Part shown: one piece after another, positions 18,396-26,150 of the stretch | Layout of the letters: every line of letters begins with the position of its first letter | Numbering within the stretch: position 1 is the stretch's first letter | Assembly: GCF_017573465.1 (NCBI RefSeq) | Contig: NZ_JAGEPF010000027.1 | Coordinates: forward strand, 97,690-161,689 | DNA from: Actinomadura violacea | GTDB lineage: Bacteria; Actinomycetota; Actinomycetes; Streptosporangiales; Streptosporangiaceae | Length of the DNA stretch: 64,000 bases | Direction: 5' to 3' | Translations under genes and position numbers: made by a program | Notes under the pieces: generated by a model | The model's database searches: none | What the model saw: the letters and a program-made list of their open reading frames with translations, nothing else | Told to the model about the DNA's origin: nothing

Positions 18396-19079
18396 GTGAG
18401 CGAGACGCGGATTCTGGTGGTGGAGGACGAGCCGACGATCGCGCGGGCGGTGGCGGACCGGCTGGCCGCGGAGGGGTTCGCGGTGGAGACGGCGGCGGAC
18501 GGGCCGTCCGCGGTGGAGCGGGCGCGGGCGTTCGAGCCGCATCTGGTCGTGCTGGACGTGATGCTGCCCGGGTTCGACGGCCTGGAGGTGTGCCGGCGGG
18601 TGCAGGCGGAGCGGCCGGTGCCGGTGCTGATGCTGACGGCGCGCGACGATGAGACGGATCTGCTGGTCGGGCTGGGCGTCGGCGCGGACGACTATGTGAC
18701 GAAGCCGTTCAGCATGCGGGAGCTGGTGGCGCGCATCAGGGCGGTGCTGCGGCGCGTCGAGCGGCCCGCTGTGGAGGCGGTGGGGCAGGGGCCGATGCGG
18801 GCGGGGGCGGTGGAGGTGGATCCGCGGGCGCGCCGGGTGCGGCGGGACGGCCGCGAGGTGCATCTGACGCCGACGGAGTTCGATCTGCTCGCGTGCCTGT
18901 TCCGGAACCGGGGCGCGGTGCTGACGCGCGCGGTGCTGCTGGAGCAGGTGTGGGACTGGGCGGACGCGTCGGGGACGCGGGTCGTGGACAGCCATGTGAA
19001 GGCGCTGCGCCGCAAGCTGGGCCAGGAGCTCATCCGCACGGTGCACGGAGTCGGGTACAGCCTGGAGGCGGCGCGGTGA
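18396..19079 (+). CDS. OmpR/PhoB-family response regulator
   Basis: A 227-residue regulator starting at GTG 18396. Receiver domain: acidic pair in VVEDEP, phosphoacceptor Asp54 in VVLDVMLPG, and Lys in VTKPFSM. The winged-helix Trans_reg_C domain follows from about residue 130 (LTPTEFDLLACLFRNRGAVLTRAVLLEQVW, SHVKALRRKLG, VHGVGYSLEA). No SD precedes the GTG; translation may be leaderless. Its TGA overlaps the ATG of the kinase gene by one base (TGATG), so the two are coupled. Confidence 0.94.
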   Translation: MSETRILVVEDEPTIARAVADRLAAEGFAVETAADGPSAVERARAFEPHLVVLDVMLPGFDGLEVCRRVQAERPVPVLMLTARDDETDLLVGLGVGADDYVTKPFSMRELVARIRAVLRRVERPAVEAVGQGPMRAGAVEVDPRARRVRRDGREVHLTPTEFDLLACLFRNRGAVLTRAVLLEQVWDWADASGTRVVDSHVKALRRKLGQELIRTVHGVGYSLEAAR

Positions 19080-20122
19080 TGGAGGCGAGGGTTTTCCACA
19101 GGCTGTGGACGAGGTGGCCGCGGCCGCTGGATCCGCTGCGGTCCATCAAGATGAAGTTCGGCGTCGTCGTGGTGGTGACGGCGTGCGTGGCGGTGCTCAT
19201 CGTGCTGTGGGGGTACCCGCTGGGGTTCCGGGCGCGGCAGACGATGCCGGTCGGGGTGCTGATCTCGCTGGTGGTGATCCAGCTGCTCGCGCACGGGATG
19301 ACGGCGCCGCTGCGGGAGATGACGGCGGCGGCGCGGGCGATGGCGCGCGGCGACTACAGCCGGCGGGTGCGGGCGACGTCGCGGGACGAGGTGGGCGAGC
19401 TGGCGCAGGCGTTCAACCGGATGGCCGCGGACCTGGCGGAGGTGGACCGGCAGCGCCGCGAGTTCGTCGCGAACGTCTCGCACGAGCTGCGGACGCCGAT
19501 CAGCGCGCTGCGGGCGGTGCTGGAGAACGTCGCGGACGGGGTCACGCCGGCGACGCCGGACGTGCTGGAAACGGCGCTCGACCAGACCGAGCGGCTCGGC
19601 CGGCTCGTCACGCAGCTGCTGGACCTGTCGCGGGTGGAGGCGGGCGCGGCGCCGCTCGATCTGGACGAGCTGGACGTGGCGGCGTTCATCGGGGACGTGG
19701 CGGCGGAGGCGGCGGCGGGCCATCCGGACGCGGTGTTCGAGGCGGACGTGACGCCGGGCCTGCGTGCGACGGCCGATCGGGACCGGCTGCATCAGGTCGT
19801 CGCGAACCTGCTGGACAACGCGGCGAAGCACGGTCCGGCGGGGCGTCCGGTGACGGTGACGGCGCGTCCGGGGGCGGGGCCGGGCGGGCTGGTCATCGAG
19901 GTCGCGGACGAGGGGCCGGGGATCCCGCCGGAGGAGCGCGCGCGGGTGTTCGAGCGGTTCTCGCGGGGCGCGGCGGGCCAGGCGGGGACGCCCGGCGGCG
20001 GCACGGGTCTCGGCCTCGCGATCGCGAACTGGGCGACGGAGCTGCACGGCGGTGACATCACGGTCCTCGACACCGCGAAGGGCTGCCGGATCCGCGTCGT
20101 CCTGCCGGGCCCGCCGCGTTGA
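19079..20122 (+). CDS. Sensor histidine kinase, partner of the upstream regulator
   Basis: A 347-residue membrane kinase. Two membrane segments (about 28-46 and 56-72) are separated by only about 10 residues, so there is practically no extracellular sensor; it is of the short-loop type that senses the membrane or a partner protein. HAMP is at 73-125, HisKA with phosphoacceptor His135 (ANVSHELRTPISALR), then HATPase boxes NLLDNAAKHGPAG, VADEGPGIPPEERARVFERFSRG and GTGLGLAIANWATELHGG. Short-loop kinases of this kind often pair with BceAB/CssRS-like envelope-stress systems. The stop codon lies within the large palindrome at 20117-20180. Confidence 0.93.
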   Translation: MEARVFHRLWTRWPRPLDPLRSIKMKFGVVVVVTACVAVLIVLWGYPLGFRARQTMPVGVLISLVVIQLLAHGMTAPLREMTAAARAMARGDYSRRVRATSRDEVGELAQAFNRMAADLAEVDRQRREFVANVSHELRTPISALRAVLENVADGVTPATPDVLETALDQTERLGRLVTQLLDLSRVEAGAAPLDLDELDVAAFIGDVAAEAAAGHPDAVFEADVTPGLRATADRDRLHQVVANLLDNAAKHGPAGRPVTVTARPGAGPGGLVIEVADEGPGIPPEERARVFERFSRGAAGQAGTPGGGTGLGLAIANWATELHGGDITVLDTAKGCRIRVVLPGPPR

Positions 20123-20180
20123 CTTGCGGCGTGTCGGCCTCAAAGGGCGCTTCTTAAGGCCGACACGCCGCAAGTCAACG
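20117..20180. terminator. 24-bp perfect inverted repeat embedding both convergent stop codons
   Basis: Bases 20117-20140 and 20157-20180 are exact reverse complements (24 bp, no mismatch), with a 16-nt loop (CAAAGGGCGCTTCTTA). The kinase TGA (20120-20122) and the Nudix TGA (20177-20175 on the minus strand) occupy the same position in opposite arms, so the element is symmetric with respect to both genes. It should act as a bidirectional terminator. The arm length is unusual for one. Confidence 0.85.
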
Positions 20181-20726
20181 TTCGTGCAGGGTGAGGAGGG
20201 TGAACGCGGCGACGGACGAGTCGTCGGTGACGCGGCCGTCGCGGATCATCTCGAGGAACTCGGCGCGCGGGACGAGGCGCTGCCGCATGTCCTGCTCCTC
20301 GGGTTCGCGGTCGGCCTCGCCGGCCTTGAGGTCGGTGGCGAGGAAGACGTTGAAGCCCTGGCCGCTCATCCCGTGGGAGCAGTTCAGCCGGCCGAGGTGG
20401 GTGAGGGTGCCGGCGCGCAGGCCGGTCTCCTGGGCGAGTTCGAGGCGGGCGAGCTCCTCGGGTTCGGCGCTCTGCCGGTCGGGGAGGGAGCCCTGCGGGA
20501 AGCACCAGGTGCGCTTGCCGATCGGGTACCGGAACTCCTCCACCATGTGGAAGCCGTCGCCCTCGGCGGGGATGACCAGCGCGAAGTCGGGTTTCTCGAT
20601 GATGCCGTAGATGCCGCGCGAGCCGTCGAGCCGTTCGACCTCGTCCTCGCGGACGAGCATCCACGGGTTCTCGTAGACGACCCGCGACCCGACGCGGCGG
20701 ACGGCGGGCGTGTCGTTGTCGGTCAT
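20175..20726 (-). CDS. Nudix hydrolase-like protein with degenerate Nudix box
   Basis: A 183-residue protein with the layout of ADP-ribose/GDP-mannose pyrophosphatases: VYENPWMLVREDEVE, YGIIEKPDFALVIP, EEFRYPIGKRTWCFPQGS, GFNVFLATDL. The Nudix helix, normally RExxEExG, reads LELAQETG: the first Arg is Leu and one of the two metal-binding Glu residues is Gln. The frame is otherwise intact. It may be a slow or repurposed enzyme, or a ligand-binding protein. It starts 1 bp after the GntR regulator's stop and is its operon partner. Confidence 0.88.
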   Translation of the reverse strand: MTDNDTPAVRRVGSRVVYENPWMLVREDEVERLDGSRGIYGIIEKPDFALVIPAEGDGFHMVEEFRYPIGKRTWCFPQGSLPDRQSAEPEELARLELAQETGLRAGTLTHLGRLNCSHGMSGQGFNVFLATDLKAGEADREPEEQDMRQRLVPRAEFLEMIRDGRVTDDSSVAAFTLLTLHER

Positions 20727-20727
20727 G

Positions 20728-21477
20728 TCAGGCTCCCGGTCCGTAGCGGTACACGAGTTCGTGCCGGTCGCCCACCACGACGCGGTGGGTGACCTCGACG
20801 ACGCGGCCGTCCTCGCGGGTGCCGCGCCGCCACAGTGTGAGGACGGGCTGCTCGGGCCCGATCCGCAGCGTCTCCTGCTCGTCCGCGCGGGGCAGCCGGC
20901 AGGTGACGGTCTCCTCGAAGGCGATGCGGTGCCCGGCCTCCTCGAGCCGCGAGTAGATGCCGCCGGGCCCGGTGTCGACCTCGCGCAGCCGCGGGATCTG
21001 GTCGACGATCTCGAGGATCACCCAGGTGGTGGCGGTCTGCACGGGCGGTTCGCCCTCGACGCCCTGGACGCGCGCGCGTTCCAGCACGCGGGTGCCCGGC
21101 GGGACGCCGAGCCGCCGTGCGACCCGTTCGACGGCCTCGACCTCGGTGACGGTGGTGCGGGTGAAGGGGCGGCGGCCGTCGCGCTGCGCGGACACGTGGA
21201 ATCCGCGCCACGCGCCGACCTGCCGGGTGATGTCGGACGCGGCGCGCCGCACCGGGGCGGCCGACCGGACCTGGACGCCGGCGCCGTGCCGGGCCTCGAC
21301 CAGGCCCTGCTCGGCGAGCATCCGCAGCGCGCGCCGGACGGTGGAGCGGTCGGCGCCGAAGGCGCGGGCGAGCTCGCGCTCGGACGGCAGCCAGGCGCCC
21401 GGTTCCAGCTCGCCCTCGACGATGCGGGCGGCGAGCGCGCTGGTGATCGCCTGGGCCTTGGTGGGGGGACGCGGCAT
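20728..21477 (-). CDS. GntR-family regulator, HutC (UTRA) subfamily
   Basis: A 249-residue repressor: winged helix-turn-helix at residues 5-75 (AITSALAARIVEGELEPGAWLPSERELA, then GADRSTVRRALRMLAEQGLVEARHGAGV) and a UTRA effector-binding domain (FTRTTVTEVEAVERVARRLGV, GGIYSRLEEAGHRIAFEETV, VLTLWRRGTREDGRVVEVTHRVV). It heads an operon with the Nudix gene and faces a small divergent gene. The nested palindrome in the shared intergenic region is its likely operator, so it should autoregulate. The effector is unknown; HutC-type domains bind small carboxylates or sugars. Confidence 0.93.
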   Translation of the reverse strand: MPRPPTKAQAITSALAARIVEGELEPGAWLPSERELARAFGADRSTVRRALRMLAEQGLVEARHGAGVQVRSAAPVRRAASDITRQVGAWRGFHVSAQRDGRRPFTRTTVTEVEAVERVARRLGVPPGTRVLERARVQGVEGEPPVQTATTWVILEIVDQIPRLREVDTGPGGIYSRLEEAGHRIAFEETVTCRLPRADEQETLRIGPEQPVLTLWRRGTREDGRVVEVTHRVVVGDRHELVYRYGPGA

Positions 21478-21549
21478 ACCGGATCCTTCTCTGCTGCCTG
21501 CCGGGAGGCCTTGCAGGCATTCTGCCGAACGCGGCGCGGGGGCCGCTGT

Positions 21550-21583
21550 GGTCGGCCTAGGGTAGACCTACCATAGGCCGACC
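21550..21583. promoter_or_regulatory. Nested palindromic operator, divergent gntR/small ORF
   Basis: Outer arms GGTCGGCCTA (21550-21559) and TAGGCCGACC (21574-21583) are perfectly complementary. Inside sits GGTAG-AC-CTACC (21561-21572), resembling HutC-type GntR operators. The element lies 72 bp upstream of gntR and 15 bp before the ATG of the divergent small gene, just before its SD AAGGAG (21584-21589). Confidence 0.75.
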
Positions 21584-21598
21584 AAGGAGTCCGCGTCG

Positions 21599-21829
21599 AT
21601 GTCGCTGATCACCTGCATGCCCGGCTGGCACGGCGAACGCTCGGAGCGGGGGCTGAGGGCCACCCGGGTCACCCCCCTGTCGGACTACCAGCTGCTCAAC
21701 GGCTGCCTGGAGGAGATCAACGCGCTGGACGAGGGCGAGCTGTGGCTGCTGTGCGACGCCCAGACCCGCCTCGCCGAGCGCGTCGCCACCGCCGAGCGGC
21801 TGCGCGGCGGCGTGCGCTTCGGCGGGTGA
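21599..21829 (+). CDS. Small protein of unknown function, divergent from gntR
   Basis: A 76-residue protein from ATG 21599 with AAGGAG nine bases upstream. The sequence has no signal peptide or membrane segment; the C-terminal two thirds (LSDYQLLNGCLEEINALDEGELWLLCDAQTRLAERVATAERL) are predicted helical. It has three cysteines, including one in the LITCMPGWH start. I do not recognise a family. The strong SD, the operator directly in front and normal codon use support a real gene that the GntR protein probably controls. Confidence 0.7.
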   Translation: MSLITCMPGWHGERSERGLRATRVTPLSDYQLLNGCLEEINALDEGELWLLCDAQTRLAERVATAERLRGGVRFGG

Positions 21830-21844
21830 CGGCGGGCGGCCCGG

Positions 21845-23122
21845 TCAGCCGCGGCGGAAGGTGACGACCTCGCCGGAGTCGCCGACCGCCTCGCGGGCCT
21901 GCGGGATGATGCGCTCGCCGGCGTTGTCGGCGAGCAGCGCGCGGGCGCGCAGCACGATCTCCAGGTCGAAGCGCAGGTCGGGGTCCAGGAGCTGGTCGCC
22001 GAACAGCTCCTCCAGCTGCCGCAGCCGGTACCGGACGGTCTGCGGGTGGACGTGCAGCCGCATCGCGACCTCGTTGGCGTTGCGGCCCGACTGCAGCCAG
22101 GCGAGCAGCGTCTCGGCGAGCCGGTCCTGCTGGCTGGCGCGCAGGTGCGACAGCGGCGCGAGCCGCAGGTCGGCGAGGGAGGTGATGAGGCCCTCGTCCT
22201 GGAACAGGATCAGCGTCGACATGTGCTCGACGCTGCGGATGACGCCGTCGTGTGCCTCGATGACGCCGCGCTGGACGAGGCAGAGCGTCTTGCGCGCCCA
22301 CTGGATCGACCGGGCCGCCTCCATCAGCGGGACGGTCGGGCCGACGACGGCGAGGGTGCCGGCGAGCGCGCGGTCGACGAGCTTGGCGCGGCCGGGGCCG
22401 TCCGGGTCGGGGATGATCAGGCTGGGGGTGCGGCGGGTCAGGTCGGCGAGCACGTCCGGCGGGAACGCGGGCTGCCGGGACTCCTGGCCGGGGCGGCCGA
22501 GCGCGACGGCGGCGACGGTGCGCGGCAGCGGCCAGTGCGCGGCGGCGGCGAGGTCGGCGATGGCCTCCTGCGCGGCGGGCGGGTCGGCGAAAAGCAGGTC
22601 GAGCAGCCGCTTGCGGCGGCGCTGCATCTCGCCGGCGACGGCGGCCTTGGCCTGCGAGAACCCTTCGGCGGCGGCCTTGGCGAGCTCGTCCTGGAACTGC
22701 ATGAGGGCCTCTCCGACGGCGCCGAGCGTGCGCGGCGGGACCTGCTGCGCCTCGGCGCCCTCGGTGATCCGCCGCCAGGCGACCATGCCGCCGACGCGCA
22801 TCGCGGACTGCATCGCGTCGAGGCTGCGGCCCTCGCCGGCCTCGCCGCGGCCGATGGCGCGGAAGAAGTCGGTGACGGAGGCGGGCTCGTGTCCGGGATC
22901 GGCGACCCGGTCGACGAAGTAGTGCAGCACGCGCTCGACGGCCTGGCGCAGCGTTCCCGAGTAGGACCCGTCGCCCGGGCGGTCGTACTCGCGGACCTTG
23001 GTCTGAATTTCCTGGATCATGTCGTCGGCCACCTCGTCGAGGTGGGGTCGCATGTGATCCGCCAGTTCCCTGGGCAGATCCGCCCACGGGCGCCCGAATG
23101 TGGTCGAACCGTCGTCCGACAC
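21845..23122 (-). CDS. PucR/CdaR-family transcriptional regulator
   Basis: A 425-residue regulator starting at GTG 23122 with GGGAGG upstream. The N-terminal 170 residues are a helical sensor-like domain (RsbRD-like), followed by the GGDEF-like connecting region (LPRTVAAVALGRPG, LAGTLAVVGPTVPLMEAARSIQWA). The C-terminal PucR helix-turn-helix is classical: RLAETLLAWLQSGRNANEVAMRLHVHPQTVRYRLRQLEELFG. Such proteins activate purine, amino-acid or secondary metabolism genes. No obvious target gene adjoins it. A promoter with good spacing precedes it. Confidence 0.92.
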   Translation of the reverse strand: MSDDGSTTFGRPWADLPRELADHMRPHLDEVADDMIQEIQTKVREYDRPGDGSYSGTLRQAVERVLHYFVDRVADPGHEPASVTDFFRAIGRGEAGEGRSLDAMQSAMRVGGMVAWRRITEGAEAQQVPPRTLGAVGEALMQFQDELAKAAAEGFSQAKAAVAGEMQRRRKRLLDLLFADPPAAQEAIADLAAAAHWPLPRTVAAVALGRPGQESRQPAFPPDVLADLTRRTPSLIIPDPDGPGRAKLVDRALAGTLAVVGPTVPLMEAARSIQWARKTLCLVQRGVIEAHDGVIRSVEHMSTLILFQDEGLITSLADLRLAPLSHLRASQQDRLAETLLAWLQSGRNANEVAMRLHVHPQTVRYRLRQLEELFGDQLLDPDLRFDLEIVLRARALLADNAGERIIPQAREAVGDSGEVVTFRRG

Positions 23123-23176
23123 GGAACCTCCCCGCCGCTCGTCCCCCTGCGTTGCGCGCCGTACACACGGGGTAAT

Positions 23177-23205
23177 TACTTACTTATGGGACTCGTGTGG
23201 GGCAA
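23177..23205 (-). promoter_or_regulatory. Promoter of the PucR-type regulator
   Basis: On the minus strand, TTGCCC (23205-23200) and TAAGTA (23182-23177) are separated by exactly 17 bp, placing the transcription start near 23170, about 48 bp before the GTG. The region is noticeably less GC-rich than its surroundings. Confidence 0.55.
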
Positions 23206-23512
23206 ATCATGACCCGTGGCGTGCCCGGGCGCAAAGTCTAGGTCGAGATACGACCAGGTTCGGCCGGTCGGTTCGATGGTTGTCGACAGTCCGCAACACT
23301 CCTGACCTGACCTTCCGTCCGATGCGACAGAAAAGGCACGGACGGGCACGCGCAGTCACGGGCCGGCGGGCGAGGGGGTGCCGGTGCCCGCGAGCCCCGC
23401 CGGCCGCACCCCCGGACGACCTGGTTCTTCCGCTGCGCGATCACTGCGGCCGCCCGCCCGCACCACCCCCGGGCCGCGCCTGGTCACTCTGCGCGAGGGC
23501 CGGGGGCGGGGG
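23206..23512. other. Intergenic stretch without a recognised gene
   Basis: About 300 bases between the PucR promoter and the end of the small zinc-motif gene. Open frames here are Arg/Pro-rich and not protein-like. No RNA gene or clear hairpin terminator is seen. Confidence 0.6.
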
Positions 23513-23884
23513 CTATTCCTTGCCGGTCCCGTCGCAGCGGGTGCATTTCTTGGTCCGGCCGGTCTGGATGATCGGGATTTCGCCGCTGCCGCCGCAGGTG
23601 CCGCACGTCTTGCCGCCCATGGCGTCGACGCTGCCCAAGCGGCTCTCCACCGAACTCGCCTTCGCGGACAGTTCCTGCTGCCGTTGCAGGTAATTCCCCA
23701 GGGTCTCCCCGGTCTTCTCATTCCTCGCCAGAAAGCTGGCCATTTCCAGAATGGGCGGATCGAGCCGTTTGAACAGCTCGTCGCAGAAGATCACGGCACG
23801 GTCGGCGTCCTTGAAGCGGTCAACTCCGCTGTAACCGGTATTGAACCGCCAGGTGATCACCCACGGTCTGGCGTCGTCGCTCAC
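23513..23884 (-). CDS. Small protein with DnaJ-type zinc motif
   Basis: A 123-residue protein starting at GTG 23884 with AAGGAG at good distance. Residues 1-95 are a helical, fairly hydrophilic domain (WVITWRFNTGYSGVDRFKDADRAVIFCDELFKRL). The C-terminus holds CGTCGGSGEIPIIQTGRTK followed by KCTRCDGTGKE: two CxxCxGxG units as in the DnaJ zinc finger, able to bind one zinc. There is no J-domain. It may assist a protein or RNA partner; function unknown. It ends with the zinc motif almost at the last residue. Confidence 0.8.
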   Translation of the reverse strand: MSDDARPWVITWRFNTGYSGVDRFKDADRAVIFCDELFKRLDPPILEMASFLARNEKTGETLGNYLQRQQELSAKASSVESRLGSVDAMGGKTCGTCGGSGEIPIIQTGRTKKCTRCDGTGKE

Positions 23885-23979
23885 GGTCCACTCCTTTCCG
23901 GAGCCGCAGGAGCAACCTTATCCTCGCGACGGGCGCCGGGCCGGGCGGCGGCGCGGACCGGCGCCGCGGTTTCCCGCCG

Positions 23980-25476
23980 TCACCTGCCGGCGGCGAACCC
24001 GTACTTCGTCCAGTTGCCGAGGACCCGCTCGCGGACGTCGGCGGGCCAGCCGTTCTCGAAGCTGCCCTTGACGGGGCGCCGGCCCTCGGGGAAGAGGTCG
24101 GCCAGCAGGCAGTTGTAGACGACCTTGCCCGCCATGAAGCTGTGCGCCTCCTCGGGGGCGAGGTAGACGGCGAGCTGCATGCTCAGCTTGTGCGGGAAGT
24201 GGAACTCGCCGCGCTCGGGGTGCGAGCGGGTGGCGAACGCCCAGACGACCTCGTCGAGGGCGGTGATGTCGACGTCGTCCTCCACCACGAGGATCTTGGG
24301 GGCGTTCACCGACGGCTTGCCGGTGAAGATCACGTCGGCGATCCGGCCGATGAGGTCGGCGGACGGGATGCCGAGCGTTTCGTGCCAGTCCCGCCGCATC
24401 GACACGACGAGCCAGTGCACCGCCGCCTCGAACGGGTACCAGGCGGACGCGGCGGGCAGCCCGGCCTTGCGGAGCTGGTAGAGGATCTCGGCGGCGCTGG
24501 TCGTGCCGATGATCGTGTGGTCCTCCTCGACGGGCGGGCCCGCGGCGACGACGGCCTGGAGGGCGCCGTCCCGGTAGGTGATCGCGCTGACCTCGAACAG
24601 CGCCTTCGGGGACGCCTCGGTGGCGTTGTAGCCCGGGAACTCGTTCATCGGCCCCTCCATGACGGTCTCGTCGATGGAGATGTGGCCCTCGATCACCATC
24701 TCGGCGGTCGCGGGGACGAGCAGGTCGACGGTCTCGGCGGGCACGACCTCGATGCCCTCGCCGAACAGGGCGCCCAGGTAGTGGCTCTCGTCCACGCCCT
24801 CCGGGATCGGCATCCCGCCGACGAACGGGAGGCCGGGTTCGACGCCGATGGCGAGCGCGATCGGCATCGGCTCGCCGATCTCCGTCCATTTCGCGCGGAT
24901 GACGCCGAGGTGCTGGGGCGGCGGGATGAGGCAGGCGAGGGTGTCCTTTCCGGAGATCATCATGCGGTTGACGGACCAGTTCGTCCACGACCCGTCCGGG
25001 GTCTTGGCGATGTTCATCCCGTACGTCTGGATGTAGCGGCCGCCGTCGTTGCCGTGGATCAGCGGGGTGGGGAAGGCGAACAGGTCGATGTCGTCGCCGG
25101 TCATGACGTTCTGCTTGCACGGCGCGGCGGCGCGGTCCACGACGACCGGCGGGACGCCCTCGGCGTCGCGGGCGGCGGCCAGCGCCTCGACGATCTCCTG
25201 CCCGGACGCCGCGGCGGGCAGCCCGAGCGCGAGCGCGATGCGGGCCAGCGGGTGCCCGGACGCCGACAGGGCGCCGGGCGCGCCGAGCAGCCCGAACCCG
25301 GTGCCGGTGTAGCCGGTGAGGTTGGTGAACAGCGGCGCGGGGGCGCGCAGGTCGTAGCAGCGGCGGATGATCGCGCCGACCTCGAGGTTCCAGTCGACCT
25401 CGGCGTCGATGCGCTGGAGGTCGCCGATGCGGTCCAGCTCGTCGATGTATTCGCGCAGGCTGCGCAGGTGCTTCAC
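23980..25476 (-). CDS. UbiD-family prenyl-FMN-dependent decarboxylase
   Basis: A 498-residue UbiD-type decarboxylase that needs the prenylated FMN made by UbiX. The catalytic triad known from the family is present: Arg171 (WSVNRMMI) with Glu274 and Glu279 in EGPMNEF. The metal/cofactor region PLIHGNDGGRYIQTYGMNIAKTPDGSWTNWS is well conserved. The start is GTG 25476 with GAGAGGA upstream. The reaction is reversible decarboxylation of an aromatic or alpha,beta-unsaturated acid. It is encoded 36 bp after ubiX. No small VdcD-type third subunit is present. The divergent LysR gene suggests substrate-induced catabolism rather than quinone synthesis. Confidence 0.92.
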   Translation of the reverse strand: MKHLRSLREYIDELDRIGDLQRIDAEVDWNLEVGAIIRRCYDLRAPAPLFTNLTGYTGTGFGLLGAPGALSASGHPLARIALALGLPAAASGQEIVEALAAARDAEGVPPVVVDRAAAPCKQNVMTGDDIDLFAFPTPLIHGNDGGRYIQTYGMNIAKTPDGSWTNWSVNRMMISGKDTLACLIPPPQHLGVIRAKWTEIGEPMPIALAIGVEPGLPFVGGMPIPEGVDESHYLGALFGEGIEVVPAETVDLLVPATAEMVIEGHISIDETVMEGPMNEFPGYNATEASPKALFEVSAITYRDGALQAVVAAGPPVEEDHTIIGTTSAAEILYQLRKAGLPAASAWYPFEAAVHWLVVSMRRDWHETLGIPSADLIGRIADVIFTGKPSVNAPKILVVEDDVDITALDEVVWAFATRSHPERGEFHFPHKLSMQLAVYLAPEEAHSFMAGKVVYNCLLADLFPEGRRPVKGSFENGWPADVRERVLGNWTKYGFAAGR

Positions 25477-25512
25477 GAAGGGTCCTCTCACACCGTGCGG
25501 GTGAAGATCGGG

Positions 25513-26079
25513 TCAGTCGCCCCAGCGGGGCAGGTCCGGGACGTCGATCCCGAACAGGTCGAGCGCGCGGCCGACGGTGTGGGCGACGAGGTCGTCCACG
25601 CTCGCGGGCCGCAGGTAGAACGCGGGGACGGGCGGCATCACGATCGCGCCGGACTCGGTCGCGGCCGTCATCGCCCGCAGGTGGCCGAGCGTCAGCGGCG
25701 TCTCCCGGACGAGCAGCACCAGCCGGCGCCGCTCCTTGAGGGTGACGTCGGCGGCGCGCGTCAGCAGGTTGTCGTTGTTCGCGTACGCGATCGCGGACAG
25801 GGTCCGCACCGAGCAGGGCGCGACGAGCATCCCGCCGGTCGGGAACGAGCCGGACGCGATGGCGGCGCCGACGTCCGCCGGGCGGTACGCCACGTCGGCC
25901 ATCGCCGCGAGGTCGCGTGCGGACAGGTCCGTCTCGTAGGCGCGGGTCTGCTGCCCGGCGGGCGTGACGACCAGGTGCGTCTCCACGCCCGCCTTGCGCG
26001 CGAGCTCCAGCGCGCGCACCCCGTAGGCGATGCCCGTCGCGCCGCTGATCCCGACGACGAGCCGCCGTTGCGTTTCCAC
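25513..26079 (-). CDS. ubiX: UbiX-type flavin prenyltransferase
   Basis: A 188-residue flavoprotein-fold enzyme that joins dimethylallyl phosphate to FMN to make prenyl-FMN, the UbiD cofactor. Conserved pieces: VVGISGATGIAYGVRALE (FMN phosphate loop), IASGSFPTGGMLVAPCSVRTLSAIA, NNLLTRAADVTLKERRRLVLLVRETPL and MPPVPAFY. The start is GTG 26079. It is the first gene of a ubiX-ubiD operon, and its promoter region is shared with the divergent LysR gene. Assignment as the prenyltransferase is firm by sequence and by its neighbour. Confidence 0.93.
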   Translation of the reverse strand: METQRRLVVGISGATGIAYGVRALELARKAGVETHLVVTPAGQQTRAYETDLSARDLAAMADVAYRPADVGAAIASGSFPTGGMLVAPCSVRTLSAIAYANNDNLLTRAADVTLKERRRLVLLVRETPLTLGHLRAMTAATESGAIVMPPVPAFYLRPASVDDLVAHTVGRALDLFGIDVPDLPRWGD

Positions 26080-26111
26080 CCGTCAAACGATCCGGTACGG
26101 GGATCTTCCGC

Positions 26112-26139
26112 ATCAAGGACGGCATTCGCCATGATTGAT
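26112..26139. promoter_or_regulatory. Possible LysR box in the ubiX/lysR intergenic region
   Basis: ATCAA (26112-26116) and TTGAT (26135-26139) are inverted repeats in the 71-bp gap between the divergent starts. LysR-type regulators bind such dyad sites between their own gene and the target operon. Arms are short, so the call is tentative. Confidence 0.35.
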
Positions 26140-26150
26140 AAGTGGGGTTA

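Noticed and set aside
23980..26079. ubiX-ubiD as menaquinone (futalosine) genes
   Set aside because: No mqn genes adjoin and a divergent LysR gene suggests catabolic induction; cannot be fully excluded.
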